In this document: piece after piece, positions 1 through 7,371 of the stretch
How positions within the stretch are numbered: the first letter of the stretch is position 1
Layout: the number at the start of each line of letters is the position of its first letter
Assembly: GCF_024158125.1 (NCBI RefSeq)
Contig: NZ_JAMZFT010000002.1
Span: 186,001 to 250,000 of the forward strand
DNA from: Futiania mangrovi
GTDB taxonomy: Bacteria; Pseudomonadota; Alphaproteobacteria; Futianiales; Futianiaceae
Length of the DNA: 64,000 nucleotides
Direction of reading: 5' to 3'
Position numbers and translations under genes: made by a program
The notes under the pieces: model-generated
Databases searched by the model: none
The model's input: only the letters and a program-made list of their open reading frames with translations
What the model was told of the DNA's origin: nothing

Positions 1-148
1 TGCGGAGCAGCGCGGGAAATCCTTGCGGCTGCGCCCGCAGACGTGGCGGTCCCGCCACCTCCACCGCGCGGGCGAGATGGATGTCGCGCGAGGCGAGGTC
101 CGCAACCGCACGGGCGAGGTCGTCCGGGGTATCAAGCCGCGTGCCCAT
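1..148 (-). CDS. DNA-3-methyladenine glycosylase, N-terminal fragment (cut by window edge)
   Basis: Reading leftward from an ATG at 148, 49 codons are open to the window edge. The peptide begins MGTRLDTPDDLARAVADLA and continues with a segment reading RDIHLARAVEVAGPPRLR and then QGFPALLR. This resembles the start of AlkA-type glycosylases, which remove alkylated bases in base-excision repair; that family reads roughly ..DPRLARAIERVGPPPLR..GFAALLR.. before its helix-hairpin-helix core. The catalytic part lies outside the window, so the call rests on about 49 residues only. It is divergent from the M91-like gene. Confidence 0.6.
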   Translation of the reverse strand, partial: MGTRLDTPDDLARAVADLASRDIHLARAVEVAGPPRLRAQPQGFPALLR

Positions 149-292
149 TCGCTTTATGTAAACCCTGATTGACTTGCATCTATGGTTAATGTTTCTGTTT
201 GGAACACATTCATGCCGGATCGCCCCCAGTGTAATGGCGCGATCTTGAACGGTCCTCCCCTTCCTCATGCATCCCGACAGGAGAGTGAACCC
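149..292. other. Divergent intergenic region, locally AT-rich
   Basis: These 144 bases separate the glycosylase start (148, minus) from the M91-like start (293, plus). Bases 150-225 are clearly richer in A+T than the surroundings and probably hold promoters for both genes. I see TTGACT at 169-174, but no convincing -10 element at the right distance. An upstream in-frame ATG at 182 exists. I prefer 293 because GACAGGAGAG lies just before it. Confidence 0.4.
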
Positions 293-1009
293 ATGGCCAT
301 TGCCGCTTCCCAATCGATCGCCCCCGACGCCACGGCCTTCGCAGCCCCGGAGGCCCCTTTCACCCTGTCCGACCCGGCAGCAGCGCCCGGGCTCGGCGTC
401 AGCAGCGCGCCGAGCCCCACGATGCTCGGCAACCTCGTCGGCGAGGACGGCGCCGTGATGGCCCAGACCCAGCTTGCCCCGCAGAACGCAAGCGTCGGCC
501 TGTGGACCAGCGACATACCCGGCGTGCCCGAGGTGAACATCGGGGGCTCCCCCGCCTTCCAGGCCGCGGTTTCGGCGCAGCTCGACACGCTGGCGGCGAC
601 CGCGACGGGCAGGGCGCAACTCACCCAGCTTGGGGCGGCAGCAGGCAACACCCCCCTCTACGTGCTGGAAGGCAACGCCAACTTCTCCGGGCAGTTCCGC
701 GACGACAACGGCAATGTCAGCGGCAATGCCGTGGTGCTCGACGGGGCCTACGCCGCCAATCCCGACGGCACGACCTACGAACAGGCCGACGGCACCGTGA
801 TCCCGATGCCGATGTTCGTGACCATCGCGCATGAACTCGGTCACCTGAACGGTGTCTACTCCGGCGCCAATCAGGCCGAGGGGGCACCGCCCTACTCCGA
901 CGTGTTCGACGCCGAGGAGAACAGGGTCATCGACACGGTCGAGAACCCGTTGCGCCAGGAGGTCGGCCTGCCGCTCCGGACGGAGTATTACGGCAACTAC
1001 CAGTACTGA
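293..1009 (+). CDS. Putative M91-family zinc metallopeptidase (NleD/HopH/XopG effector-like)
   Basis: 238 aa from the ATG at 293, which follows a GACAGGAGAG ribosome site. A zinc-protease motif HELGH lies at residues 180-184. It is followed by acidic EEN at 208-210 and by ENPLRQEVGLPLRTEY at 217-232. HExxH plus a downstream E..ENxxRxExGLPxRxxY block is the signature of peptidase family M91, which includes the type III effectors NleD, HopH and XopG. The middle segment GSPAFQAAVSAQLDTL followed by a TGRAQL stretch also fits that family. The first 60 residues are rich in Ala, Pro and Ser and do not form a Sec signal peptide, so any export route is unknown. No secretion-system gene is nearby. The protein could be a housekeeping or toxin-like relative rather than an effector. 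Zinc-protease assignment is fairly firm; biological role is unknown. Confidence 0.72.
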   Translation: MAIAASQSIAPDATAFAAPEAPFTLSDPAAAPGLGVSSAPSPTMLGNLVGEDGAVMAQTQLAPQNASVGLWTSDIPGVPEVNIGGSPAFQAAVSAQLDTLAATATGRAQLTQLGAAAGNTPLYVLEGNANFSGQFRDDNGNVSGNAVVLDGAYAANPDGTTYEQADGTVIPMPMFVTIAHELGHLNGVYSGANQAEGAPPYSDVFDAEENRVIDTVENPLRQEVGLPLRTEYYGNYQY

Positions 1010-1030
1010 GCCGCAAGACCGGACAGGCGG

Positions 1031-1052
1031 CGGCAGCGCGCGTTCGCTGCCG
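1031..1052 (+). terminator. Possible stem-loop after the M91-like gene
   Basis: CGGCAGCG (1031-1038) and CGCTGCCG (1045-1052) form an 8-bp perfect stem with a 6-base loop, 21 bases after the stop codon. No T-tract follows, so a Rho-independent role is doubtful. Confidence 0.3.
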
Positions 1053-1095
1053 GCGCTTGCCTTGGCCTGCCGCCCGCGCCAGTCTCGCGCCCGCC

Positions 1096-1989
1096 ATGCC
1101 AGAGACGACGCGCTTCGCCCCCTCGCCCAACGGCCCGCTGCACCTCGGCCACGCCTTCGCCGCGCTGACCGCGGCAGCGCTCGCCGACGTCGCGCACGGC
1201 GGGCGCTTCCTGGTGCGCATCGAGGACATAGACACCTCCCGCGCCCGGCCGGAGTTCGAGGCGGCCATCTTCCACGACCTCGCCTGGCTGGGCCTTGAGT
1301 GGGAGACGCCGGTGCGCCGCCAGTCGGATCATTTCGAGGGTTACCGGGCGGCACTGGACCGACTCGAGGGCCTGGGCGTTCTCTATCCCTGCTTCTGTAC
1401 GCGACGCGACATCGAGGGCGTGCTCGACGCCCCGCACGGACCGGAGGGCATCATCTATCCGGGCACCTGCCGACACCTGTCCGCGGTGGAGGCGCACGCC
1501 CGGCTTGCGGAGGGCCGCCCGCACGCGCTGCGCCTCGACCTCGCCCGCGCCATGGCGCTGACGGGGCCTGTCCGCTTTGTCGAGACCGGCACCCCGCCCG
1601 TCGGGGGCGGCGGGGAGATCGCGGCAGGGCACGCGGCGCTGGCCGCAACGCTCGGCGACGTCGTGGTTGCGCGCAAGGATGTGCCGACGAGCTATCATCT
1701 CTCCGTCGTCGTCGACGATGCGCTCCAAGGTGTGACGCTGGTTACGCGCGGTCAGGACCTCTTTTTCGCAACCCCGGTGCAGCGTGTCCTGCAGGATCTG
1801 CTGGGGCTGCCCGTTCCGCGCTATCACCATCACCGGCTGATCCGCGACGAGGGCGGCGAACGCCTCGCCAAGCGCCGGGGCGGGGAGACGCTGGGCGACC
1901 TGCGTGCGCGAGGGGTCACGGCGGCACAGGTGCGCGCCCGGCTCGGCTTCAGCCCGCACCCAGCAGGATCAGCACCACCGACACCGTGA
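1096..1989 (+). CDS. gluQ: Glutamyl-queuosine tRNA(Asp) synthetase
   Basis: 297 aa from ATG 1096. The enzyme activates glutamate and transfers it to queuosine at position 34 of tRNA(Asp). The N-terminus reads TRFAPSPNGPLHLGH, the class I HIGH region of GluRS-like catalytic cores. A zinc site is visible as CFC, followed about 20 residues later by YPGTC. The KMSKS counterpart is LAKRRGG near residue 255. The protein stops after the catalytic core, lacking the anticodon-binding domain of true GluRS, and the length of about 300 aa is typical for GluQRS. Its 3' end overlaps the convergent AEC permease by 41 bp. An upstream in-frame start at 1057 would add 13 residues that are not family-like. Confidence 0.92.
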   Translation: MPETTRFAPSPNGPLHLGHAFAALTAAALADVAHGGRFLVRIEDIDTSRARPEFEAAIFHDLAWLGLEWETPVRRQSDHFEGYRAALDRLEGLGVLYPCFCTRRDIEGVLDAPHGPEGIIYPGTCRHLSAVEAHARLAEGRPHALRLDLARAMALTGPVRFVETGTPPVGGGGEIAAGHAALAATLGDVVVARKDVPTSYHLSVVVDDALQGVTLVTRGQDLFFATPVQRVLQDLLGLPVPRYHHHRLIRDEGGERLAKRRGGETLGDLRARGVTAAQVRARLGFSPHPAGSAPPTP

Positions 1990-2914
1990 CCACAGAGAGG
2001 AGCGTCGACAGCACCATGGCGCTCGACGCGGCACCCTCGGCGGCCTTGTAGTAGTTGGCGACGAGGAAGGTGTTCACGCCCGCAGGCATCGCCGCCATCA
2101 GGATCGCCACGCGGGCGCTCTCCATCGGTACGCGGAACACGACAAGGCAGAGCGCCGCCACGATGGCGGGCAGCAGGATCAGCTTGCCTGCCGACATCAT
2201 GGCCGCCACCGGTACCGAGCGCGCGATGGCATAGCGCGTCAGCGACGCCCCGCCCGCGAACAGCGCGCAGGTTCCCGCCGTCGCCGCGAACTTCTCGATG
2301 ATCGTTGCGGGAACGCCGGTGAGCGGCCAGCCGGTCAAGTTCCACGCCAGGCCCGTAAAGACGCCGATGAGCACCGGGTTGCGCACCATGTCGCGCGCGG
2401 TCTCCATGAGGATCGCGCCGATCTTCGCCTGCGCGCCGCCCGCCTCGCGCCCCCGGGCGAAGGCCATGAGGATCGCGGTCACGGTCAGCAGCAGGGGCCC
2501 GTGAAACGCGATCAGCAGGATGATCTTGGCCGCGCCCGCCTCTCCGAACGCCACTATGGTCATTGGCAAACCGACGAGCACCGCATTCGAGAACGTGCCG
2601 CCCATGCCGATCGTCACCGCATGGTCCAGCGGCCGCCGGAACAGCCGGCGCGCGATCAGGCCGACCACGATGAAGGTCAGGAAAGCGCCGGTGTAATAGG
2701 CGATCAGCAGGTCCGGCTCGAACACCTCGGCGAGATCGAGACGCGCCATGCTGGAAAACAGCAGCAGCGGGATCGCGAACCGGAAGACATAGGCCGACAG
2801 GCCGTCGATCCATGCGTCCCTGAAAAGGCCCGCCCTCGTCGCGGCATAGCCGAGACCGATCACCCCGAAGACGGGGCCGACGATGGTCAGGATGGGGCCG
2901 GTGATCATGTCCAT
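1949..2914 (-). CDS. AEC (auxin efflux carrier) family permease
   Basis: 321 aa with about ten hydrophobic segments in a five-plus-five arrangement. Family-like stretches are visible: PVFGVIGLGYAATRAG at the N-terminus, FRFAIPLLLFSSM near residue 45, and the C-terminal AAMPAGVNTFLVANYY, which matches the conserved second-half motif of AEC transporters. Members export or import organic acids such as malate; the substrate here cannot be inferred. The gene converges on gluQ and overlaps its end. The next upstream gene is an unrelated ORF on the same strand 50 bp away. Confidence 0.9.
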   Translation of the reverse strand: MDMITGPILTIVGPVFGVIGLGYAATRAGLFRDAWIDGLSAYVFRFAIPLLLFSSMARLDLAEVFEPDLLIAYYTGAFLTFIVVGLIARRLFRRPLDHAVTIGMGGTFSNAVLVGLPMTIVAFGEAGAAKIILLIAFHGPLLLTVTAILMAFARGREAGGAQAKIGAILMETARDMVRNPVLIGVFTGLAWNLTGWPLTGVPATIIEKFAATAGTCALFAGGASLTRYAIARSVPVAAMMSAGKLILLPAIVAALCLVVFRVPMESARVAILMAAMPAGVNTFLVANYYKAAEGAASSAMVLSTLLSVVTVSVVLILLGAG

Positions 2915-2964
2915 GGGCGCGCATGTCTAGTGGGTCAGCGCGCCCCTGGGAAGCCCGCCCGGCG

Positions 2965-3546
2965 TCAGGTCAGCCGTGCACCCACCCGCGGCGCGCGCAC
3001 ACCCGGCCGCAGCCGCCGCCGGGGCCGGGCGGGGGCCAGTTCCCGCTCGGCCTCGAAGGCCTCGCGCAGGAGGCGGTTCTGGTCGCGCCAGCTTTCCACC
3101 TCCGCCCGGTGCTCGGGCCGGTCGCGGAGCCAGCGCGCAATCTGGCGCGCCCGCAGCGTGTCGAGCCGGTTGTCTGCATAGGCAAGCACAAGCCGCCCGA
3201 AGGGAGACGGCGGCACCAGCCCCCGATCGAGGCCGCTCAGCGCGGCACGTACGCGGGCGATACGCGCCAGCACCTCGTCATAGGTGAGACCCAGCGCACG
3301 GCCTGCGCGCAGGTAACTCTCCCCGCCATCCAGCACGCGGCGCATGACGGCAAGGTCCATAGGATCAAGGCGGGCGAGGTCGACCACCCGGGCCGCCGCC
3401 CCTCCGCGCGCACGGGGAAGCGTGGCGGGCAGACCGCGTGAGGGCGCACACTCGCCGGAAACGCCCGCCGGCGCAGGCTCTCCCTCGCCGGCCGCCCCTT
3501 GCCCGCCTCGCCGCGCTGCTGCGTTCTGTCCCATGCGCCGCGTCAT
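2965..3546 (-). CDS. Unknown protein with HTH-like middle and anti-sigma-like C-terminus
   Basis: 193 aa, not recognised as a named family. The first 50 residues are low-complexity (Ala, Gly, Arg, Pro). Residues about 58-105 (MDLAVMRRVLDGG, then LGLTYDEVLARIARVR) look like a small helical helix-turn-helix or sigma region-4-like segment. Residues about 120-165 read RLVLAYADNRLD, then WLRDRPEHRAEVESWRDQN and LLREAF. This resembles the AYVDGRLDPA..AWLAAHPE..RVEAWRAQNEALRAAF stretch common in proteobacterial anti-sigma factors. It has no Cys/His zinc site and no membrane helix. A short Arg/Pro-rich tail ends the protein. There is no partner gene beside it; regulatory function is inference only. 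A second in-frame ATG at residue 5 is an alternative start. Confidence 0.55.
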   Translation of the reverse strand: MTRRMGQNAAARRGGQGAAGEGEPAPAGVSGECAPSRGLPATLPRARGGAAARVVDLARLDPMDLAVMRRVLDGGESYLRAGRALGLTYDEVLARIARVRAALSGLDRGLVPPSPFGRLVLAYADNRLDTLRARQIARWLRDRPEHRAEVESWRDQNRLLREAFEAERELAPARPRRRLRPGVRAPRVGARLT

Positions 3547-3663
3547 GCGGACGCCCCCTTCGCAATGCGCTCAAATCACTAAAAATGATTGTAAGCGACA
3601 AGGGGGCTGTCCCGCAATGGGACAGCATGGTTAACGGCTCCCCCCCTCGGCAGAAAAGATGCG

Positions 3664-5640
3664 TCAGGCGGCCTCTTGCGTCCTGGCGTCGACGATATCG
3701 ACGATGTCCGACATGATCCGCGTCAGGTCGAAGTCCTTCGGCGTGTAGACCCCCGCGACCCCGATCGCGCGCAGCGCCTGCGCATCCTCGGGCGGGATGA
3801 TGCCGCCGACCACGACGGGCACGTCCGGCAGGCCCTGCGCCCGCATCCGCTCCATCACGTCGGTCACCAGCGGCACGTGCGACCCCGACAGGATCGACAG
3901 GCCGACGACGTGCACGCCTTCCTCCAGCGCGGCGTTGACGATCTGCGCGGGCGTCAGGCGGATGCCCTCGTAGACCACCTCGAACCCGCAGTCGCGGGCG
4001 CGCACGGCGATCTGTTCCGCCCCGTTCGAGTGCCCGTCGAGACCGGGCTTGCCAACCAGCATCTTGATCCGCCGGCCGAGTCTGTCCGAAACGTCGCTCA
4101 CGCGCGCACGCACGGCCGCGATCTCGCCTGCTGCATCCGTGCGCGCGGCCTTGCCGACGCCCGTGGGCGCCCGGTATTCGCCGTGGACGCGGCGCATCAC
4201 GTCGCCCCACTCGCCCGTGGTGACGCCCACCTTCGCACAGCCGATGGACGGCTCCATGATGTTGCGGCCCTCGCGCGCGGCGGCTTCCAGCGTCGCAAGC
4301 GCGGCAGCGACTGCATCGGCATCGCGCGTCTCGCGCCAGTGCTTCAGCGCGGCGACCTGCTCCTCCTCGACACCGTGATCGACGGTCAGGATCGCCCCGT
4401 CCCCGGTCGACAGCGGCGAGGGCTCGGTCTCCGTGAACCGGTTGACGCCGATCACGACCTGCGCGCCCGCCTCGATCCGCGCAAGCCGCGCGGTGTTCGC
4501 CTCCACCAGTTTTCGCTTCATGTAGGCGGTGTCGATGGCGGCGACCGCGCCGCCCATCTCGTCGATGCGGGCAAGTTCTGCGCGCGCTTCCGCCTTCAGC
4601 GCCTCGACCTTCGCGTCGATGACGGGATTGTTGTCGAAGATGTCCTCGTATTCGAGCAGGTCCGTCTCGTAGGCCACGATCTGCTGCAGGCGCAGCGACC
4701 ATTGCTGGTCCCACGGGCGCGGCAGGCCCAGCGCTTCGTTCCAGGCCGGAAGCTGCACGGCGCGGGCGCGCGCCTTCTTCGACAGCACCACGGCCAGCAT
4801 TTCCAGCAGCACGCGGTAGACATTGTTCTCCGGCTGGCTTTCGGTGAGGCCCAGCGAGTTCACCTGCACGCCGTAACGGAAGCGCCGGTACTTCTCCTCC
4901 GCGATGCCGTAGCGGTCGCGGCAGATCTCGTCCCACAGGTCCACGAACGCACGCATCTTGCACATTTCCTCGATGAAGCGGATGCCCGCGTTCACGAAGA
5001 AGGAGATGCGGCCGACCACGCGCGCGAAGTCGGCGTCCGGCACCTGCCCGCTGTCCTTCACGGCATCGAGCACGGCGCACCCGATGGCCAGCGCGAACGA
5101 CAACTCCAGCGCCGGCGTCGCGCCTGCCTCCTGCAGATGGTAGGAGCAGACATTCGTCGGGTTCCACTTCGGAACCTGCGAATAGGTGAAGGCGATCACG
5201 TCCGTGGTCAGCTTCATCGACGCCGCCGGCGGCAGGACATAGGTCCCGCGCGACAGATACTCCTTCAACACGTCGTTCTGCGTGGTGCCCTGCAGGGACG
5301 CGCGCGGTACGCCCTGCTCGTCGGCCAGCGCGATGTAGAGCGCGAGCAGCCACGGCGCGGTGGCGTTGATCGTCATGGAGGTGTTCATCTCGCCGAGCGG
5401 GATGCCGCCCAGCAGCGTGCGCATGTCGCCGATGTGGGAGATGGGAACGCCGACCTTGCCCACCTCGCCGCGGGCCAGCGCGTGATCGGCGTCGTAGCCG
5501 GTCTGCGTCGGCAGGTCGAAGGCGATGGAAAGCCCCGTCTGCCCCTTGGCGAGGTTCTGCTTGTAGAGCGCGTTGGACGCCGCGGCCGTCGAATGGCCTG
5601 CATAGGTCCGCATCATCCAGGGCTTGTCGCGCGTCGTCAT
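3664..5640 (-). CDS. ecm: Ethylmalonyl-CoA mutase
   Basis: 658 aa from ATG 5640, which follows a GGAGA ribosome site. The B12-dependent mutase converts (2R)-ethylmalonyl-CoA to (2S)-methylsuccinyl-CoA in the ethylmalonyl-CoA pathway. The N-terminus RTYAGHSTA and LPTQTGYDADHALARGEVGK are typical of Ecm as distinct from methylmalonyl-CoA mutase. The C-terminal cobalamin-binding domain has GLDGHSNG (DxHxxG, with the lower-ligand His) followed by GLSILSGSH. The single-polypeptide length fits Ecm. It is divergent from ccr across 293 bp and near mcd, which confirms the pathway. An upstream in-frame extension to 5820 is not family-like. The cofactor is probably supplied by the adenosyltransferase at 11057-11641. 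Confidence 0.95.
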   Translation of the reverse strand: MTTRDKPWMMRTYAGHSTAAASNALYKQNLAKGQTGLSIAFDLPTQTGYDADHALARGEVGKVGVPISHIGDMRTLLGGIPLGEMNTSMTINATAPWLLALYIALADEQGVPRASLQGTTQNDVLKEYLSRGTYVLPPAASMKLTTDVIAFTYSQVPKWNPTNVCSYHLQEAGATPALELSFALAIGCAVLDAVKDSGQVPDADFARVVGRISFFVNAGIRFIEEMCKMRAFVDLWDEICRDRYGIAEEKYRRFRYGVQVNSLGLTESQPENNVYRVLLEMLAVVLSKKARARAVQLPAWNEALGLPRPWDQQWSLRLQQIVAYETDLLEYEDIFDNNPVIDAKVEALKAEARAELARIDEMGGAVAAIDTAYMKRKLVEANTARLARIEAGAQVVIGVNRFTETEPSPLSTGDGAILTVDHGVEEEQVAALKHWRETRDADAVAAALATLEAAAREGRNIMEPSIGCAKVGVTTGEWGDVMRRVHGEYRAPTGVGKAARTDAAGEIAAVRARVSDVSDRLGRRIKMLVGKPGLDGHSNGAEQIAVRARDCGFEVVYEGIRLTPAQIVNAALEEGVHVVGLSILSGSHVPLVTDVMERMRAQGLPDVPVVVGGIIPPEDAQALRAIGVAGVYTPKDFDLTRIMSDIVDIVDARTQEAA

Positions 5641-5756
5641 CCCGTGCCGTCTCCGCTTCCAGTCTCCGCGTTCGGATAACACCCCCAGGCGCTGCCTCCA
5701 CCCCGGCAAAAAGGCGGACTGACAGGACCCGGACCGGCTGCTAGCCTTGCATCCGG

Positions 5757-5841
5757 ATTGCCGCAATGCAAAATCGCACTTGCAGCGCGGACACGAAACG
5801 AGTTTCATCAGGGATGGCATTAAAACGCAACATAATTGCGT
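5757..5841. promoter_or_regulatory. Cluster of TTGC/GCAA inverted repeats between ecm and ccr
   Basis: Three inverted repeats with the same half-site lie in the divergent intergenic region (5641-5933). They are ATTGC-C-GCAAT at 5757-5767, TGCAA-N8-TTGCA at 5767-5784 and ACGCAA-N5-TTGCGT at 5825-5841. The repeats are seen directly. Short-chain acyl-CoA regulators of the RamB/PccR group are reported to bind TTTGCAAA-like sites, so control of ecm and ccr by such a factor is a reasonable inference. I could not assign -35/-10 elements with confidence. Confidence 0.45.
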
Positions 5842-5933
5842 CAGAGGCCGGTCAATGAGTGGTTAACTGCGCAGAGCGCATTATCGGCCACTTCTGGACG
5901 GATCTACTGAACGCACTGCAGCGGACGGGAAAC

Positions 5934-7223
5934 ATGGCAGCGGTCGAGAACATGGACGAAGGCACGGGCTGGGGCGTGAAGAAAGACCTCTACGAGGTCG
6001 GCGAGATCCCGCCCATGGGCCATGTGCCCAAGCAGATGTACGCCTGGGCGATCCGGCGGGAGCGGCAGGGCCCGCCCGAGCAGGCCATGCAGGTCGAGGT
6101 CGTGGACGTTCCGGAGATCGAGGCGAACGAGGTCCTGGTCCTCGTGATGGCCGCGGGCGTCAACTACAACGGCGTCTGGGCGGGCCTGGGCGAGCCGATT
6201 TCCGTCTTCGACGTCCACAGGCAGCCCTACCACGTTGCGGGCTCCGACGCCTCGGGCATCGTCTGGGCGGTCGGGTCTAAGGTGAAGCGCTGGAAGGTCG
6301 GCGACGAGGTCGTGGTGCACTGCAACCAGGACGACGGCGACGACGAGGAGTGTAACGGCGGCGACCCGATGTTCTCGCCCACCCAGCGCATCTGGGGCTA
6401 CGAGACGCCGGACGGCTCCTTCGCCCAGTTCGCGCGCGTGCAGGCCCAGCAGCTGATGAAGCGGCCGCAGCACCTGACATGGGAGGAAGCGGCCTGCTAC
6501 ACGCTGACGCTGGCGACCGCCTACCGGATGCTGTTCGGCCACCGTCCGCACATCCTGCGGCCCGGCCACAACGTGCTGGTGTGGGGCGCGTCGGGCGGCC
6601 TCGGCTCCTACGCGATCCAGCTCATCAACACCGCCGGCGCGAACGCCATCGGCATCATCTCCGAGGAGGACAAGCGCGACTTCGTGCTCGGTCTCGGCGC
6701 CAAGGGCGTGATCAACCGCAAGGACTTCAACTGCTGGGGCCAGATGCCCAAGGTGAATTCGCCCGAGTACCGGGAGTGGTTCAAGGAAGCCCGCCGCTTC
6801 GGCGCGGCGATCTGGGAGATCACGGGCAAGGGCAACAATGTCGACTTCGTGTTCGAGCATCCGGGCGAGGCGACCTTCCCCGTCTCGTGCTTCGTGGTGA
6901 AGCGAGGCGGCATGGTCGTGTTCTGCGCCGGCACCACGGGCTTCAACCTGACGTTCGACGCGCGCTACGTCTGGATGCACCAGAAGCGCGTGCAGGGCAG
7001 CCACTTCGCCAACCTCTACCAGGCGAGCCAGGCCAACCAGCTGATGCTGGAGCGCCGCCTCGACCCCTGCATGTCCGAGGTGTTCCCGTGGGAGGAGATC
7101 CCGCGCGCCCACACCAAGATGTGGCGGAACGAACACAAGCCCGGCAACATGTCCGTGCTCGTGTCCGCCAAGTATCCGGGGATGCGCACGCTCGAGGACG
7201 CGGTCGAGGCCGCCTGGGGCTGA
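5934..7223 (+). CDS. ccr: Crotonyl-CoA carboxylase/reductase
   Basis: 429 aa from ATG 5934, matching the usual length of about 430. The enzyme reductively carboxylates crotonyl-CoA with NADPH and CO2 to (2S)-ethylmalonyl-CoA, the committing step of the ethylmalonyl-CoA pathway. It is a medium-chain dehydrogenase/reductase. VLVWGASGGLGSYAIQL is the Rossmann nucleotide loop, AGVNYNGVWAGLG lies in the substrate domain, and FEHPGEATF carries the His region implicated in CO2 binding in this family. Plain crotonyl-CoA reductases are shorter and lack the EHPGE stretch. It is divergent from ecm and co-directional with mcd 148 bp downstream. An earlier in-frame start at 5859 would add 25 unconserved residues. 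Confidence 0.95.
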   Translation: MAAVENMDEGTGWGVKKDLYEVGEIPPMGHVPKQMYAWAIRRERQGPPEQAMQVEVVDVPEIEANEVLVLVMAAGVNYNGVWAGLGEPISVFDVHRQPYHVAGSDASGIVWAVGSKVKRWKVGDEVVVHCNQDDGDDEECNGGDPMFSPTQRIWGYETPDGSFAQFARVQAQQLMKRPQHLTWEEAACYTLTLATAYRMLFGHRPHILRPGHNVLVWGASGGLGSYAIQLINTAGANAIGIISEEDKRDFVLGLGAKGVINRKDFNCWGQMPKVNSPEYREWFKEARRFGAAIWEITGKGNNVDFVFEHPGEATFPVSCFVVKRGGMVVFCAGTTGFNLTFDARYVWMHQKRVQGSHFANLYQASQANQLMLERRLDPCMSEVFPWEEIPRAHTKMWRNEHKPGNMSVLVSAKYPGMRTLEDAVEAAWG

Positions 7224-7241
7224 CCCCTGCGGCCTGAGTGC

Positions 7242-7260
7242 CCATGCGCGGCGCGCATGG
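7242..7260 (+). other. Stem-loop between ccr and mcd
   Basis: CCATGCGC (7242-7249) and GCGCATGG (7253-7260) form an 8-bp stem with a 3-base loop, 18 bases after the ccr stop. No T-run follows. It may be a partial terminator, or an RNA-stabilising hairpin if ccr and mcd are cotranscribed. Confidence 0.35.
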
Positions 7261-7371
7261 CCCTGCGACACTGCGCCCGGCGCCTCTTCCCTCGACGGGA
7301 GGGGGCGCTTGGTGCATGTAGGACGCAAACACGCTGCACAAGAGTTCAGAACAGCCGAGGGAGCACGCCCG

